64,000 bases of DNA from Microbacterium sp. Gd 4-13 (GTDB lineage: Bacteria; Actinomycetota; Actinomycetes; Actinomycetales; Microbacteriaceae). How positions within the stretch are numbered: the first letter of the stretch is position 1; each line of letters begins with the position of its first letter. Shown piece after piece: positions 25,048 through 35,183 of this stretch. The notes beneath the pieces were generated by a model that was given only the letters and a program-made list of their open reading frames with translations, did not search any database and had not been told where the DNA came from. The DNA is taken from contig NZ_QEIJ01000001.1 of NCBI RefSeq assembly GCF_003095395.1, positions 1 to 64,000 on the forward strand, read 5' to 3'. The position numbers were made by a program, and so were the translations under genes.

Positions 25048-26070
25048 ATGGCTCTCTTCTCGCGTCGAAAGAACTCCGACCGTCCGGCCACCTCCGAGGC
25101 TCCGGCCGAGGCTGGCACCGCCGACGTCCCGGCCCCGCCGGCCCCGCCGGTGAGTGACCCCGCGGCATCGGTCGGCATATCGCTCTCCACGTTCCAGGGC
25201 GTGGGCGCGTCTCAGCCCGCCGCGCCCGTCCCCGACCCGCGACCACGGGCCCGCGCGGTGCCCGCCGAGGCTCCCGCGCCGACCGAGTCGCTCCCGGGCG
25301 TGTACGACAACGTGCTTCTCCGCGATGCGCTGGCAGCGCTGCCCGATCCGCCCACACCGACCGCGCTGATGAACGTTGCGCGGCAGCTGCTGCAGGGGCA
25401 CCTCTATCTGAGGGTCAAGGGCGATGCGCGGGCGCTGCTGGCGGAAGGCCGCGGTCTGCCGCTCGCGGTGACCCGGCGCGGCGAGAAGCAGCACGTCCTC
25501 GTCTACAGCTCCGGCACCGCTCTCCAGGCCAGCGTGAAGGCCGACGGTGACACCGACACCTCCGCGATGGCGCAACCGGTTCTCACGGTGCTGCGCCATG
25601 TGCTCGACGGGCCCTACGAGGGCATCGTCATCGACCCGTCGTCGGGTCCTGCCCGGGCGGTCCTGCCGAAGCCGCTCCTCCAGCGCGCCGTCGACGAGGC
25701 GCACGCGACGTTGGTCATCAAGACACTCCTCGCCACCCCGCGCACAGACGAGACGGCGCCTGCGGTCGCCGCCGCGCTGGCTGAGGCGCCCCTGTGGATC
25801 GCCGTACGGCGCACCGAGGAGGGCGGGCCCGTCGGCATCGCCGAATCGCGCACGGCCGACGGCGACCGCTACCTCGAGGTGTTCTCCCACCCGCTCGAAG
25901 TGCTCAGCCTCGGCCGCGGCGACCAGGCCCTGCCGGTCACGGCCGATCAGCTCGGCAAAGCCCTCGCCGCCGACGCGGGGCTCACCGGGGTGCTCGTCGA
26001 TCCGGGCGGACCGTGGATCCGCGTGCCCCGCAGCGAGCTGGCCGCGCTCCTCACCGACGCGACCTCGTAG
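25048..26070 (+). CDS. SseB family protein
   Basis: A 340-residue protein with a short basic N-terminus (MALFSRRKNSDRP), a disordered Pro/Ala-rich stretch to about residue 90, and an SseB-type domain (LLQGHLYLRVKGD ... LPLAVTRRGEKQHVLVYSS ... DGPYEGIVIDPSSG). A second alpha/beta segment follows (APLWIAVRRTEEGG to IRVPRSELAALL). SseB was first linked to enhanced serine sensitivity in E. coli; the actinobacterial role is unknown. TAGGCT (25035-25040) lies 7 nt before ATG 25048, giving a leaderless mRNA. Confidence 0.78.
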   Translation: MALFSRRKNSDRPATSEAPAEAGTADVPAPPAPPVSDPAASVGISLSTFQGVGASQPAAPVPDPRPRARAVPAEAPAPTESLPGVYDNVLLRDALAALPDPPTPTALMNVARQLLQGHLYLRVKGDARALLAEGRGLPLAVTRRGEKQHVLVYSSGTALQASVKADGDTDTSAMAQPVLTVLRHVLDGPYEGIVIDPSSGPARAVLPKPLLQRAVDEAHATLVIKTLLATPRTDETAPAVAAALAEAPLWIAVRRTEEGGPVGIAESRTADGDRYLEVFSHPLEVLSLGRGDQALPVTADQLGKALAADAGLTGVLVDPGGPWIRVPRSELAALLTDATS

Positions 26071-26129
26071 TCGACTCATCCGATCCCCGCAGGGGTGACG
26101 GATGCTGTGCGCCGCCCTAGTGTCGAACA

Positions 26130-27158
26130 ATGGCGTCTCCGCGCATCACCCTCACCGTCCCGGGCCCTGATGGCGATCGGGAGGTGGGGCTGTCGAGCCC
26201 CGATCGCGTGCTCTGGCCGGATGCGGGGATCACCAAGCGCGAGCTCGCCGAGTACTTCGTCGCCGTGGCGGAGCCGTTCCTCGCGGCGAACGGCGACCGA
26301 CCTGTGTCGTTGGAGAGGTTTCCCGACGGCATCGAGGGGGAGAGCTTCTTCTCGAAGAACCCGCCGAAAGGTGCGCCCGACTACGTCGAAGCGGTGACCG
26401 TCACCTACAACAGCGGACGCACGCATCCGCAGCTCGTCCTCACCGAGATCGCGTCGGCGGTGTGGGCCGCACAGATGAACACCATCGTCTTCCATCCGTG
26501 GGCGTCGCTCGCCGACGACACCGACCGACCCGTCGAGCTGCGCATCGACCTCGACCCCCAGCCCGGCACCGGGTTCGCCGAGGCCGTCGCCGCCGCCCAC
26601 GGGCTGCGCGAGGTACTCCACGACGCGGGGCTCGAACCCTGGATCAAGACCAGCGGGAACCGCGGGCTGCACGTCTTCTGCCCCATCGAACCGACCCACG
26701 AGTTCCTCGATGTGCGGCACGCGGTGATCGCCGCGGCGCGTGAGCTGGAACGGCGGATGCCCGATCGCGTGACGACCAACTGGTGGAAGGAGGAGCGCGG
26801 AGAGCGGATCTTCGTCGACTTCAACCAGGCGAACCGCGATCGCACCATGGCCGGCGCCTACTCGCCGCGCGCGCTCCCGGCGGCGACCGTCTCCACCCCG
26901 GTGACGTGGGACGAGCTCGACGGAGTGGATCCGCGCGCCTTCACCGTACGAACCGTGCCGCAGAGATTGGCCGACGTCGGCGACCCCTGGCGCGGGATCC
27001 TCGACACGCGCGGTCGGATCGACGTGCTGCTGCAGTGGTGGGAGCGCGACCTGTCCGCCGGACTCGGCGAGTTGCCGTTCCCGCCCGAGTTTCCCAAGAT
27101 GCCGGGCGAACCGCCCCGCGTGCAGCCGTCTCGCGCCCGCAAGCCCGATGCGAACTGA
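26130..27158 (+). CDS. Prim-Pol / LigD polymerase-domain protein (second of two)
   Basis: A 342-residue stand-alone LigD-type polymerase, close to the size of mycobacterial Prim-PolC. Catalytic Asp140 and Asp142 lie in RIDLDPQPG, motif II is TSGNRGLHV (about 173) and the third acid is in IFVDFNQA (about 230). The N-terminal VLWPDAGITKRELAEYF and SFFSKNPPKGAPDYV blocks are typical. TAGTGT (26118-26123) precedes ATG 26130 by 6 nt. The LigC-type ligase gene follows convergently after one small gene, matching the mycobacterial association of Prim-PolC with LigC in short-gap repair. Confidence 0.92.
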   Translation: MASPRITLTVPGPDGDREVGLSSPDRVLWPDAGITKRELAEYFVAVAEPFLAANGDRPVSLERFPDGIEGESFFSKNPPKGAPDYVEAVTVTYNSGRTHPQLVLTEIASAVWAAQMNTIVFHPWASLADDTDRPVELRIDLDPQPGTGFAEAVAAAHGLREVLHDAGLEPWIKTSGNRGLHVFCPIEPTHEFLDVRHAVIAAARELERRMPDRVTTNWWKEERGERIFVDFNQANRDRTMAGAYSPRALPAATVSTPVTWDELDGVDPRAFTVRTVPQRLADVGDPWRGILDTRGRIDVLLQWWERDLSAGLGELPFPPEFPKMPGEPPRVQPSRARKPDAN

Positions 27159-27314
27159 CGGACCGGGGTGCGCGGGGTGAGCGTCGCGCCGGCGACACCG
27201 GGATGCGCGGATCCGATGTCGCGTGTCGCGGGCCGATCACGATATTGTGGAAAGAGGCGACAAAACGCCGACAGCGTCGAACGGCCAAGGGCGGCCGGGA
27301 ATCGGAGAACAAGG

Positions 27315-27689
27315 GTGCGAACGTCGAACGGACGCAGATCGGTCGGCATCGTCGCCGGGGCAGTGCTCGCGGGGGCTCTGCTGCTCCCGGCGGGCGTGGC
27401 ATCAGCCCAATCCGTCGACGGCGAATCGCTGACCCTCGTCGTCGAGATCCCCGAGCGCACCGCCACTCCCACCCCGTCGCCCACGGCGACGATCGATCCG
27501 ACACCGTGGCCGCAGCCGTCGTCGAGCTCGACGGCCGCGCCGGGCAACGGCGCATCGGGTCAGCTCCCCGCGACCGGCGGCGAGGGACTGCTCTGGCTCC
27601 TGGTCGCCGGCGGCGCGATCACCGCGGTCGGCCTCACGATCCGCGGCGCGGCGCGTTCGCGTCAATCGAGCACGTCGCCCAGGTCGTAG
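27315..27689 (+). CDS. Small LPXTG-anchored surface protein
   Basis: A 124-residue precursor. The N-terminus has a signal peptide (RRSVGIVAGAVLAGALLLPA, cleavage probably after ASA near residue 31). The mature part is only about 50 residues, half of it a Thr/Pro/Ser-rich spacer, and ends with the sortase signal LPATG (84-88), a hydrophobic helix and an Arg-rich tail. GGAG stands 7 nt before GTG 27315; TATTGT (27243-27248) is a possible -10 box. No folded domain is apparent, so it may act as a wall-linked stalk. Its last 28 nt overlap the ligase gene on the other strand. Confidence 0.8.
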   Translation: MRTSNGRRSVGIVAGAVLAGALLLPAGVASAQSVDGESLTLVVEIPERTATPTPSPTATIDPTPWPQPSSSSTAAPGNGASGQLPATGGEGLLWLLVAGGAITAVGLTIRGAARSRQSSTSPRS

Positions 27690-28705
27690 GCCGAGATCGT
27701 CTCGAGCTGCTCGTACGTGCACGACCGCGCGTCGCGGTCGTCGCGCCACCGCTCGAACTGCACCGTGTGACGGAAACGGTACCCCTCAAGCTGGTCGTAC
27801 CGGACTTCGAGAACCCGTTCGGGCCGTAGCCGCACGAAGGACACGTCCTTCGACGCCGAGAAGCGAGAGCGGTCGGTCTCTCCGGTGATCGGGTCTCCCA
27901 CGTCGTCGCGCTCCACGTACGGTGCGAGCTCGTCGATGAGGGAGAGTCGTCGCTCGTTGCTCCATGCGGCCACCCCGCCCACCCCCATGAGGGTGCCCTC
28001 GGCGGTGTAGAGCCCGACGAGGAGCGAACCGACGCCCTGACCCGACTTGTGGATGCGGTACCCCAGTGCGACGACGTCCGCCGTGCGGGCGTGCTTGATC
28101 TTGAACATGGTGCGCTTGTTCGGGGCGTAGGGCTGGGCGAGCGGCTTCGCGACGACGCCGTCGAGCCCCGCTCCCTCGAATTCCGCGAGCCAGCGCCGCG
28201 CGACGTCGGCGTCGTCCGACGTGCGCGTCACGTGCACCGGGTGGGGGAGCGCCACGAGCAGGTCGACGAGTTCGGCGCGACGCACCGAGAACGGCTCGGG
28301 CTGGAGGTCGCGCTCGCCGCGCGCGAGCAGATCGAACGCGATGAACATCGCCGGCGTCTCCTCGGCGAGCATCGCCACGCGGGAGGCGGCGGGGTGGATG
28401 CGCTGCGACAGCGACTCCCAGTCGAGGCGCTGCGCTCCCGGTTCGCCCCGGGCGACGACGATCTCGCCGTCGATGAGGCACGGCTGCGGAAGAAGGCGGG
28501 TGAACGCCTCCACCAGCTCGGGGAAGTATCGGGTGAGGGGCTTCGCGCCGCGGCTGCCGATCTCGACCGCGGTGCCGTCCCACGACACCAGAGCGCGGAA
28601 CCCGTCCCACTTGGGCTCGTAGCTCAGACCGCCGTCGACCTTGGCCTGTTCGGGCACCCGGGGCACGGACTTCGCCAGCATGGGCGCCGGGATGTCGTAG
28701 GGCAC
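27662..28705 (-). CDS. ligC: ATP-dependent DNA ligase, LigC type
   Basis: A 347-residue minimal ATP-dependent ligase: adenylation domain plus OB fold, without the polymerase or nuclease modules of LigD. The AMP-accepting Lys32 is in EPKWDGFRA (motif I); further motifs are IDGEIVV (motif III), GLDGVVAKP (motif IV) and FKIKHARTADVV (motif V). The length matches mycobacterial LigC. AI-2E family gene 28710-29885 lies 4 nt upstream on the same strand, suggesting co-transcription. LigC acts with Prim-PolC in base-excision or gap repair in mycobacteria; the same is inferred here. Confidence 0.92.
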   Translation of the reverse strand: MPYDIPAPMLAKSVPRVPEQAKVDGGLSYEPKWDGFRALVSWDGTAVEIGSRGAKPLTRYFPELVEAFTRLLPQPCLIDGEIVVARGEPGAQRLDWESLSQRIHPAASRVAMLAEETPAMFIAFDLLARGERDLQPEPFSVRRAELVDLLVALPHPVHVTRTSDDADVARRWLAEFEGAGLDGVVAKPLAQPYAPNKRTMFKIKHARTADVVALGYRIHKSGQGVGSLLVGLYTAEGTLMGVGGVAAWSNERRLSLIDELAPYVERDDVGDPITGETDRSRFSASKDVSFVRLRPERVLEVRYDQLEGYRFRHTVQFERWRDDRDARSCTYEQLETISAYDLGDVLD

Positions 28706-28709
28706 GACC

Positions 28710-29885
28710 TCACCCCTCGCCGCCGGAGAGCGACACGGGCGACCGACGCTTCTTTCGCCGGGCCCACTCGGCCGGCTCGTTCTCGCCGTTCCAGACCGAC
28801 ACGATGCCCCACGCGACGGCGGTCAGCGGCACGGCGAGCAGGGTTCCGAGGATTCCGCCGATCGCGGTACCGCCGGCGAGCACGACGAGTACGACGAACG
28901 AGTGCAGCTTCATCGTGCGGCCCATCAGCACCGGCTGGAGGAAGTTCCCCTCGAGCTGGTTGACGAGCACGACCACCCCGACGACGAAGAGCGCGTTGAC
29001 CGGTCCGTTCGCCACCAGCGCGACGAGCGCTGCCAGCACGCCGGCCGAGACCGCGCCGACGATCGGGATGAAGGCGAGGAGGAAGACGAGCACGGCCAGG
29101 GGGAGCGCCAGGGGCACCTGGAGGATGAGGAGGCCGATGTAGATGCCGATGGCGTCGACGGCCGCGACCGAGGCGGTGCCCCGCACGTACGAGCCGAGAA
29201 CCGACACCGTCTTGTCGCCGATGCGTCGCGCGCGGTCGTAGTGGGTGCCGCGGAAGGGACGCAGCACGAACTCCCACATGCGGGGTCCGTCCTTGAGGAA
29301 GAAGAACAGGATCACGATCAGCAGCACGAAACCGGTGGCGAACGATGCGATCGCGCTGACGCCCGCCAGCGCCCCGGTGCCGAACTGTGCGCTCGTGACG
29401 AAGTCGGTGACCGCCGACATCGCGCTGTCGATCTGCTCGGGCGAGATGGCGAAGGGCAGCGTGTGGTACCAGTCGAGCGCCTGCGAGAAGCCGTCCTGCG
29501 CTTGCGAATAGAGGTCGTCCCACTGGTCGACGACGGCGCGCACGACCAGCCAGCCCAGCCCCGTCAGCACCGCGACGACGGCGAGGAGGGTGAGCAGGGT
29601 CGCGATCAGCGACGGCACGCCCTTTCGCCGCATCCACATCGTGAACGGCCCGAACGCCGAGGCGAAGATCAGCGCGAGGATGAGGGGGATCACGACGAGC
29701 GTCACCTGCTGGATGCCCCAGATGAGGCCGGCGACGACGATGACGAGCACGATGATCTGCACGCCGCGCAGGGCGAGGCGTCCGAAGCTGTCGGCCCACA
29801 ACGAGCGGGGTGGGGTGTCTTCGGTGTGCTCGATGGCGGATGCGACGGCATCCTTGTGCACGGGCGCGCGACGGAACAGGCTCAT
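28710..29885 (-). CDS. AI-2E family transporter
   Basis: A 391-residue polytopic membrane protein with about eight helices, including IIVLVIVVAGLIWGI, LLTLLAVVAVLTGLGWLVV and VGVVVLVNQLEGNFLQPVLMGRTMKLHS (cited as VLVNQLEGNFLQPVLMGR), the family hallmark before the last helices. The charged C-terminus is RRKKRRSP. The family includes autoinducer-2 exporters and sodium/proton antiporters; the cargo here is unknown. TACCTT (29892-29897) stands 6 nt before ATG 29885, a leaderless start. The ligC gene follows after 4 nt. Confidence 0.87.
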   Translation of the reverse strand: MSLFRRAPVHKDAVASAIEHTEDTPPRSLWADSFGRLALRGVQIIVLVIVVAGLIWGIQQVTLVVIPLILALIFASAFGPFTMWMRRKGVPSLIATLLTLLAVVAVLTGLGWLVVRAVVDQWDDLYSQAQDGFSQALDWYHTLPFAISPEQIDSAMSAVTDFVTSAQFGTGALAGVSAIASFATGFVLLIVILFFFLKDGPRMWEFVLRPFRGTHYDRARRIGDKTVSVLGSYVRGTASVAAVDAIGIYIGLLILQVPLALPLAVLVFLLAFIPIVGAVSAGVLAALVALVANGPVNALFVVGVVVLVNQLEGNFLQPVLMGRTMKLHSFVVLVVLAGGTAIGGILGTLLAVPLTAVAWGIVSVWNGENEPAEWARRKKRRSPVSLSGGEG

Positions 29886-29937
29886 GCTCCGAAGGTAGCC
29901 GGTCGCTCCAATGCGTACCCGGGGTTGCGGCGATGCG

Positions 29938-31176
29938 TTATACGAACGCGCTCATGCCGGTGATGTCGCGGCCGAGCAGGAGCGCCTGCACGCTCTCGGT
30001 GCCTTCGTACGTGTGGATCGCCTCGATGTCGGCCATGTGCTGCATCACGCCGTTCTCGAGCAGGATGCCATTGCCGCCGAGCAGGTCGCGCGCCGTCGAC
30101 GCGACCCGACGGGCCGCGCGCGTGTTGTGGTACTTCGCGAGCGAGGCCTGTGTGGGACGAAGACCGCCGGATGCTTCGAGGTCGGCCAACCGGCGGCAGA
30201 ACAGCTGCATGCCGGTGAGGTCGTCGAGCATCTGCGTCAGGCGCTCCTGGATGAGCTGGAACTTCGCCAGCGGCTTGCCGAACTGCACGCGCTGCGTGGC
30301 GTAGGACAGGGCGGCCTCGTAGCAGGCGGTCGCGTGGCCGAGGGCCGACCACGCCACGCCCGAACGCGTGGCGAAGAGTACGGTCGACGCATCTTTGAAG
30401 CTCTTCGTGCCGGGAAGCACCGCGCTCAGCGGCACCCGGACATCGTCGAGCGCGATGTGCGCCTGGTGGATCGCGCGCAGCGACGCCTTGCCGGGGATGA
30501 CGGTGCCGGTGTACCCGGGGAGCGACTGCTCGACGAGGAAGCACCGCACCGAGCCGTGCTCGGCGGCGTCCGGGTCGTCGACGCGCGCCCACACGAAGGT
30601 GACCCCGCCGGAGGCGCCGTTGCCGATCCACTTCTTCGTGCCGCGCAGCACCCACGCGTCGCCGTCGCGCCGCGCGACCGTCTCGAGCGAGACCGAGTCC
30701 GACCCGTGGTCGGGCTCGGTGAGCGCGAACGCGCCGAGCACGTCGCCGCGGAAGAGCGGCTGCAGCCATCGCTCGCGCTGCTCGGGTGAGCCGTAGAGCG
30801 CGAGCGTGCGCAGGGCGAGTCCGCCCTGGACGGCCACGATGGTGCCGAGCGAGCCGTCGCCGCGGGAGACCTCCATGTTCACCAGTCCCGCCGCCAGGGG
30901 AGACGAAGCGGGGAGGTCGGGGTCGTCGATGCCGTCGGCGAACAGCCCGAGCTCGCCCATGCGGGGGAGGAGGTCGATGGGGAACTCCGCGGCATCCCAC
31001 GCGCCCTGCATCCGCGTTCCGACCTCGTCGATGAGAGTCTGCGCGTTCTTCCAGGCGTCGAGGTCGGCACCGGACACGTCGGCGAAGACCGCGTAGTAGT
31101 CGGTGCCGCGTCGGCCGGTGAGGTCGTAGCGCGAGACGGCCTCGCCGGGGAGGTGTGAAGTAGCAGCGTCGCTCAT
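29938..31176 (-). CDS. Acyl-CoA dehydrogenase, glutaryl-CoA dehydrogenase-like
   Basis: A 412-residue flavoenzyme. The FAD-binding segment AFALTEPDHGSDSVSLETVA and WIGNGASGGV are present, and the catalytic base lies in the C-terminal motif IHTYEGTESVQALLLGRDITG (cited as IHTYEGTESVQALL), the placement seen in glutaryl-CoA dehydrogenases. Glutaryl-CoA dehydrogenases convert glutaryl-CoA to crotonyl-CoA in lysine/tryptophan breakdown; close relatives act on other acyl-CoAs. TAGCGT precedes ATG 31176 by 7 nt. No other beta-oxidation gene is nearby, so the pathway is not shown by context. Confidence 0.88.
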   Translation of the reverse strand: MSDAATSHLPGEAVSRYDLTGRRGTDYYAVFADVSGADLDAWKNAQTLIDEVGTRMQGAWDAAEFPIDLLPRMGELGLFADGIDDPDLPASSPLAAGLVNMEVSRGDGSLGTIVAVQGGLALRTLALYGSPEQRERWLQPLFRGDVLGAFALTEPDHGSDSVSLETVARRDGDAWVLRGTKKWIGNGASGGVTFVWARVDDPDAAEHGSVRCFLVEQSLPGYTGTVIPGKASLRAIHQAHIALDDVRVPLSAVLPGTKSFKDASTVLFATRSGVAWSALGHATACYEAALSYATQRVQFGKPLAKFQLIQERLTQMLDDLTGMQLFCRRLADLEASGGLRPTQASLAKYHNTRAARRVASTARDLLGGNGILLENGVMQHMADIEAIHTYEGTESVQALLLGRDITGMSAFV

Positions 31177-31288
31177 GCGAACCACGCTAGACGGTCGAGC
31201 CCCCGATGCGGGCGGGTTGCCTCGACCGCGTCGAGGTGTCGTGTCAAGCCGCCTGCGCCCGGTCACCGGCGGGCGTTGGCTGACGCGC

Positions 31289-32818
31289 ATGACCTCTCTG
31301 TGGAAGCACGGGCTGGAGCCCGTCACCGGTACGACGATCGAAGCCGGCGCCTCGCACGAGGTCGTCGTCGTGGGTGCCGGGATCACGGGACTGTCGACCG
31401 CGCTGATGCTCGTGAGGTCGGGATTCGACGTCGCCCTCGTCGAGAAGGGCGATGTCGCCGAACTCGCCACGGGCTCGAACACCGGCAAGGTCTCGCTCCT
31501 TCAGGGAACGACCCTCTCGGGGCTGCGGCGTCACCATCCCGCCCGACTCGTCCGCGCCTACGTCGAGGCCAATCGCACCGGCGCGGAATGGGTGGCCGAC
31601 ACCGCACGCGAACTCGGCGTCCCGGCCACGCGACGCACGGCCTATACCTATGCGCAGGATGCCGGTGGAGTGCGCGCGGTCGGCGACGAGCATGCCGCCG
31701 CCACCGAGGCCGGTGTCGAGACGCGCATCGTGGGCGTCGACGAGATGGCGCAGGTGCCGTTCCCGATCGCGCGGGCCGTCGCGCTCGACGACCAGCTCGC
31801 GCTGGATCCGGCCCGTTTCGCCCGCGCGCTCGCCGCGGCCTTCGTCGCCGAGGGCGGTCGCCTCCACACCCGCACCCCGGTGCGGCGGGTGAGCGTGACC
31901 GGCACGCCGACGGTGCACACGGATGCGGGGGACCTCTCGGCGCACCGCGTGGTGCTGGCGACGGCGACGCCGATCATGGACCGCGGGCTCTACTTCGCCA
32001 AGACCAGCGGCCTGCGATCGTCGTGCGTCTCGTTCGCGCTCGAGGGGGATGCCTTCGACGGCATGTACCTCTCCACCGACGATCCCTCGCGCTCGATCCG
32101 CGTCGTCCGCCAGGCAGACGGACCCGTCGATGCCCCGCAGCTGATCGTCGGGGGAGCGGGTCACCCCGTCGGCCGCGAGGACTCGGCGCTCACCCTCGTG
32201 GACGAACTCGTCGCCTGGGCCCGGCAGCACCTCCCGATCGGTGAGGAGACCCACCGGTGGTCGGCGCAGGACTACCGCTCGCACAACCTCGTGCCGTTCG
32301 TCGGCACACTTCCGCGCTCACTCGGGCGGGTGAGCTTCGCGACGGGGTACGCGAAGTGGGGGCTGACGAACGGCCCGGCGGCGGCGATGCGCCTCGTGTC
32401 GGAGCTCCGCGGCGAGAAGCGGCGCGATCGCCCGCGCTGGATGACCGTGATCGGCACGCGGCTGACGGTGCCGGCCGACCTCGCACAGGGTGCGGTCGAG
32501 AACGCGTCGGTCGCTCGGGAGGCCGCTCGAGGCTGGGCGGCGGCCGAGTCGACGGCCGTGCCCGTGCCGCGCCCGGGCGACGGCGACGGCATCGTCGCGC
32601 AGCGCTCCGGCAGACCCGTCGGGATCTCGACGACCGACGGTGTCACCCGGGCCGTCGACGCCGTCTGCCCCCATCTGGGCGGAGTGCTCTCCTGGAACGA
32701 TCTCGAGTGCACGTGGGACTGCCCGTTGCACGCCTCGCGGTTCGCTGCGGACGGCACCCGCATCGAGGGTCCGGCGGTAACCGACCTGCGTCGCCTGGAC
32801 GACGGGGCGCAGGCCTGA
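31289..32818 (+). CDS. FAD-dependent oxidoreductase with C-terminal Rieske domain
   Basis: A 509-residue fusion. The N-terminal DAO-type domain has the dinucleotide fold VVVGAGITGLSTALML (about 25-40) with the acidic end of strand 2 in VEKGDVAE. The C-terminal 60 residues carry a Rieske [2Fe-2S] motif: Cys460-Pro-His462 and Cys478-Pro-Leu-His481. Proteins of this design (YhfW-like) are of unknown substrate; electrons from FAD probably pass to or from the cluster. GTG/ATG choice: ATG 31289 puts the FAD motif at the usual distance; no strong ribosome site is visible. It is divergent from the acyl-CoA dehydrogenase. Confidence 0.85.
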   Translation: MTSLWKHGLEPVTGTTIEAGASHEVVVVGAGITGLSTALMLVRSGFDVALVEKGDVAELATGSNTGKVSLLQGTTLSGLRRHHPARLVRAYVEANRTGAEWVADTARELGVPATRRTAYTYAQDAGGVRAVGDEHAAATEAGVETRIVGVDEMAQVPFPIARAVALDDQLALDPARFARALAAAFVAEGGRLHTRTPVRRVSVTGTPTVHTDAGDLSAHRVVLATATPIMDRGLYFAKTSGLRSSCVSFALEGDAFDGMYLSTDDPSRSIRVVRQADGPVDAPQLIVGGAGHPVGREDSALTLVDELVAWARQHLPIGEETHRWSAQDYRSHNLVPFVGTLPRSLGRVSFATGYAKWGLTNGPAAAMRLVSELRGEKRRDRPRWMTVIGTRLTVPADLAQGAVENASVAREAARGWAAAESTAVPVPRPGDGDGIVAQRSGRPVGISTTDGVTRAVDAVCPHLGGVLSWNDLECTWDCPLHASRFAADGTRIEGPAVTDLRRLDDGAQA

Positions 32819-32894
32819 CGGTTCGCGCAGCCGGGACGGCCGCCTGCGCGGCCTCGGACGGGGCCGCGGATTCGGGCCTCCAGGGTCGGGATAG

Positions 32895-32934
32895 TAGGGT
32901 GGGGGACTGGTCGATATATCTCGACATCAAGATG
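32895..32934 (+). promoter_or_regulatory. sucC promoter with 18-bp palindromic operator
   Basis: TAGGGT (32895-32900) fits a -10 box. TATCTCGACATCAAGATG (32917-32934) lies about 10 nt after the expected start, as for a repressor roadblock. The same palindrome, with one base change, stands at 58346-58363 before icd. The half sites are TATCTYGA and TCAAGATR around a CA centre. Confidence 0.7.
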
Positions 32935-32975
32935 TTTCCGGCTCCCCCGTCCCATCGTCCAGCGAAGGATTCTCC

Positions 32976-34139
32976 GTGGATCTGTACGAGTACCAGGCAC
33001 GCGATCTGTTCGAAAAGTACGAGGTGCCGGTGCTTGCCGGCATCATCGCCGACACCCCCGAAGAAGTGAGAGCCGCGGCTGAGAAGCTGGGCGGCGTCGT
33101 CGTCGTCAAGGCTCAGGTCAAGACCGGCGGCCGCGGAAAGGCCGGCGGCGTGAAGGTCGCCAAGACCCCCGACGAGGCGTTCGAGGCGGCCCAGGCCATC
33201 CTCGGCCTCGACATCAAGGGCCACGTCGTCAAGCGCGTGATGGTCGCCGCAGGCGCCCGCATCGCCCAGGAGTTCTACTTCTCCGTGCTGCTCGACCGCG
33301 CGAACCGCTCGTACCTGAGCCTCGCCAGCGTCGAGGGCGGCATGGAGATCGAGCAGCTCGCCGTAGAGAAGCCCGAGGCGCTCGCGCGCATCGAGGTCGA
33401 CCCGATCGAGGGGATCACCCCCGAGAAGGCGCTCGAGATCGCCAAGGCCGGCGGTTTCGACGACGAGCTCGCTCCCAAGGTCGCCGACGTCTTCGTGAAG
33501 CTCTACGCCGTCTACACCGGCGAAGACGCCACGCTGGTCGAGGTCAACCCGCTGATCCTCTCGGAGGAGGGCGACGTCATCGCCCTCGACGGCAAGGTCT
33601 CGCTCGACGAGAACGCCGGCTTCCGCCACCCCGAGCACGAAGAGCTCGAGGACAAGGACGCCGCCGACCCGCTCGAGGCCAAGGCCAAGGCCCACGACCT
33701 CAACTACGTCAAGCTCGACGGCCAGGTCGGCATCATCGGCAACGGCGCGGGCCTGGTCATGTCGACCCTCGACGTGGTGGCATACGCCGGTGAGAAGCAC
33801 GGCGGCGTCAAGCCCGCGAACTTCCTCGACATCGGCGGCGGGGCCTCGGCCACGATCATGGCGGCCGGGCTCGACGTCATCCTCGGCGACGAGCAGGTCA
33901 AGAGCGTGTTCGTCAACGTCTTCGGCGGCATCACCTCGTGCGTCGCAGTCGCCGACGGCATCGTGAAGGCACTCGAGATCCTCGGCGACACCGCTTCCAA
34001 GCCGCTCGTCGTGCGCCTCGACGGCAACCAGGTCGAAGAGGGTCGCGCGATCCTCGCCGCCGCCAACCACCCGCTCGTGACCCTCGCCGCCGGTATGGAC
34101 GAGGGTGCCGACAAGGCCGCCGAGCTGGCGAACGCCTGA
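32976..34139 (+). CDS. sucC: Succinyl-CoA synthetase, beta subunit
   Basis: A 387-residue ATP-grasp subunit of the ADP-forming succinate-CoA ligase. Family blocks are [19 protein letters not shown] at the N-terminus, [18 protein letters not shown] (nucleotide binding), [19 protein letters not shown] (metal ligands) and NIFGGIT-like [16 protein letters not shown] near the end. AAGGA lies 7 nt before GTG 32976. It pairs with SucD, 46 nt downstream, in the TCA cycle step from succinyl-CoA to succinate with ATP formation. Control through the upstream palindrome is inferred. Confidence 0.96.
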   Translation: MDLYEYQARDLFEKYEVPVLAGIIADTPEEVRAAAEKLGGVVVVKAQVKTGGRGKAGGVKVAKTPDEAFEAAQAILGLDIKGHVVKRVMVAAGARIAQEFYFSVLLDRANRSYLSLASVEGGMEIEQLAVEKPEALARIEVDPIEGITPEKALEIAKAGGFDDELAPKVADVFVKLYAVYTGEDATLVEVNPLILSEEGDVIALDGKVSLDENAGFRHPEHEELEDKDAADPLEAKAKAHDLNYVKLDGQVGIIGNGAGLVMSTLDVVAYAGEKHGGVKPANFLDIGGGASATIMAAGLDVILGDEQVKSVFVNVFGGITSCVAVADGIVKALEILGDTASKPLVVRLDGNQVEEGRAILAAANHPLVTLAAGMDEGADKAAELANA

Positions 34140-34165
34140 CCCGACGCTTCGACAAGCTCAGCGAC
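34140..34165. repeat. Abundant actinobacterial repeat fragment between sucC and sucD
   Basis: The segment contains CTTCGACAAGCTCAGCGAC, part of a palindromic-type repeat often found between genes in Microbacterium and Cellulomonas relatives (recalled from general knowledge, not searched). It begins immediately after the sucC stop. Confidence 0.4.
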
Positions 34166-34182
34166 TGATTCGAAGGACATAA

Positions 34183-35088
<906 letters not shown>

Positions 35089-35101
35089 GCACGCACCCGA
35101 G

Positions 35102-35155
35102 GGGGCGGATGCTTCGACACCGGCGCGCAGGCGCCGTGGTCGAAGCATCCGCCCC
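35102..35155 (+). terminator. Terminator of sucCD
   Basis: GGGGCGGATGCTTCGAC (35102-35118) pairs with GTCGAAGCATCCGCCCC (35139-35155), with an inner CGGCGC/GCGCCG stem. This is a 25-bp, nearly perfect stem. Confidence 0.85.
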
Positions 35156-35183
35156 TTCGTCGTCGCGGCATAGGGTGGGGAGC

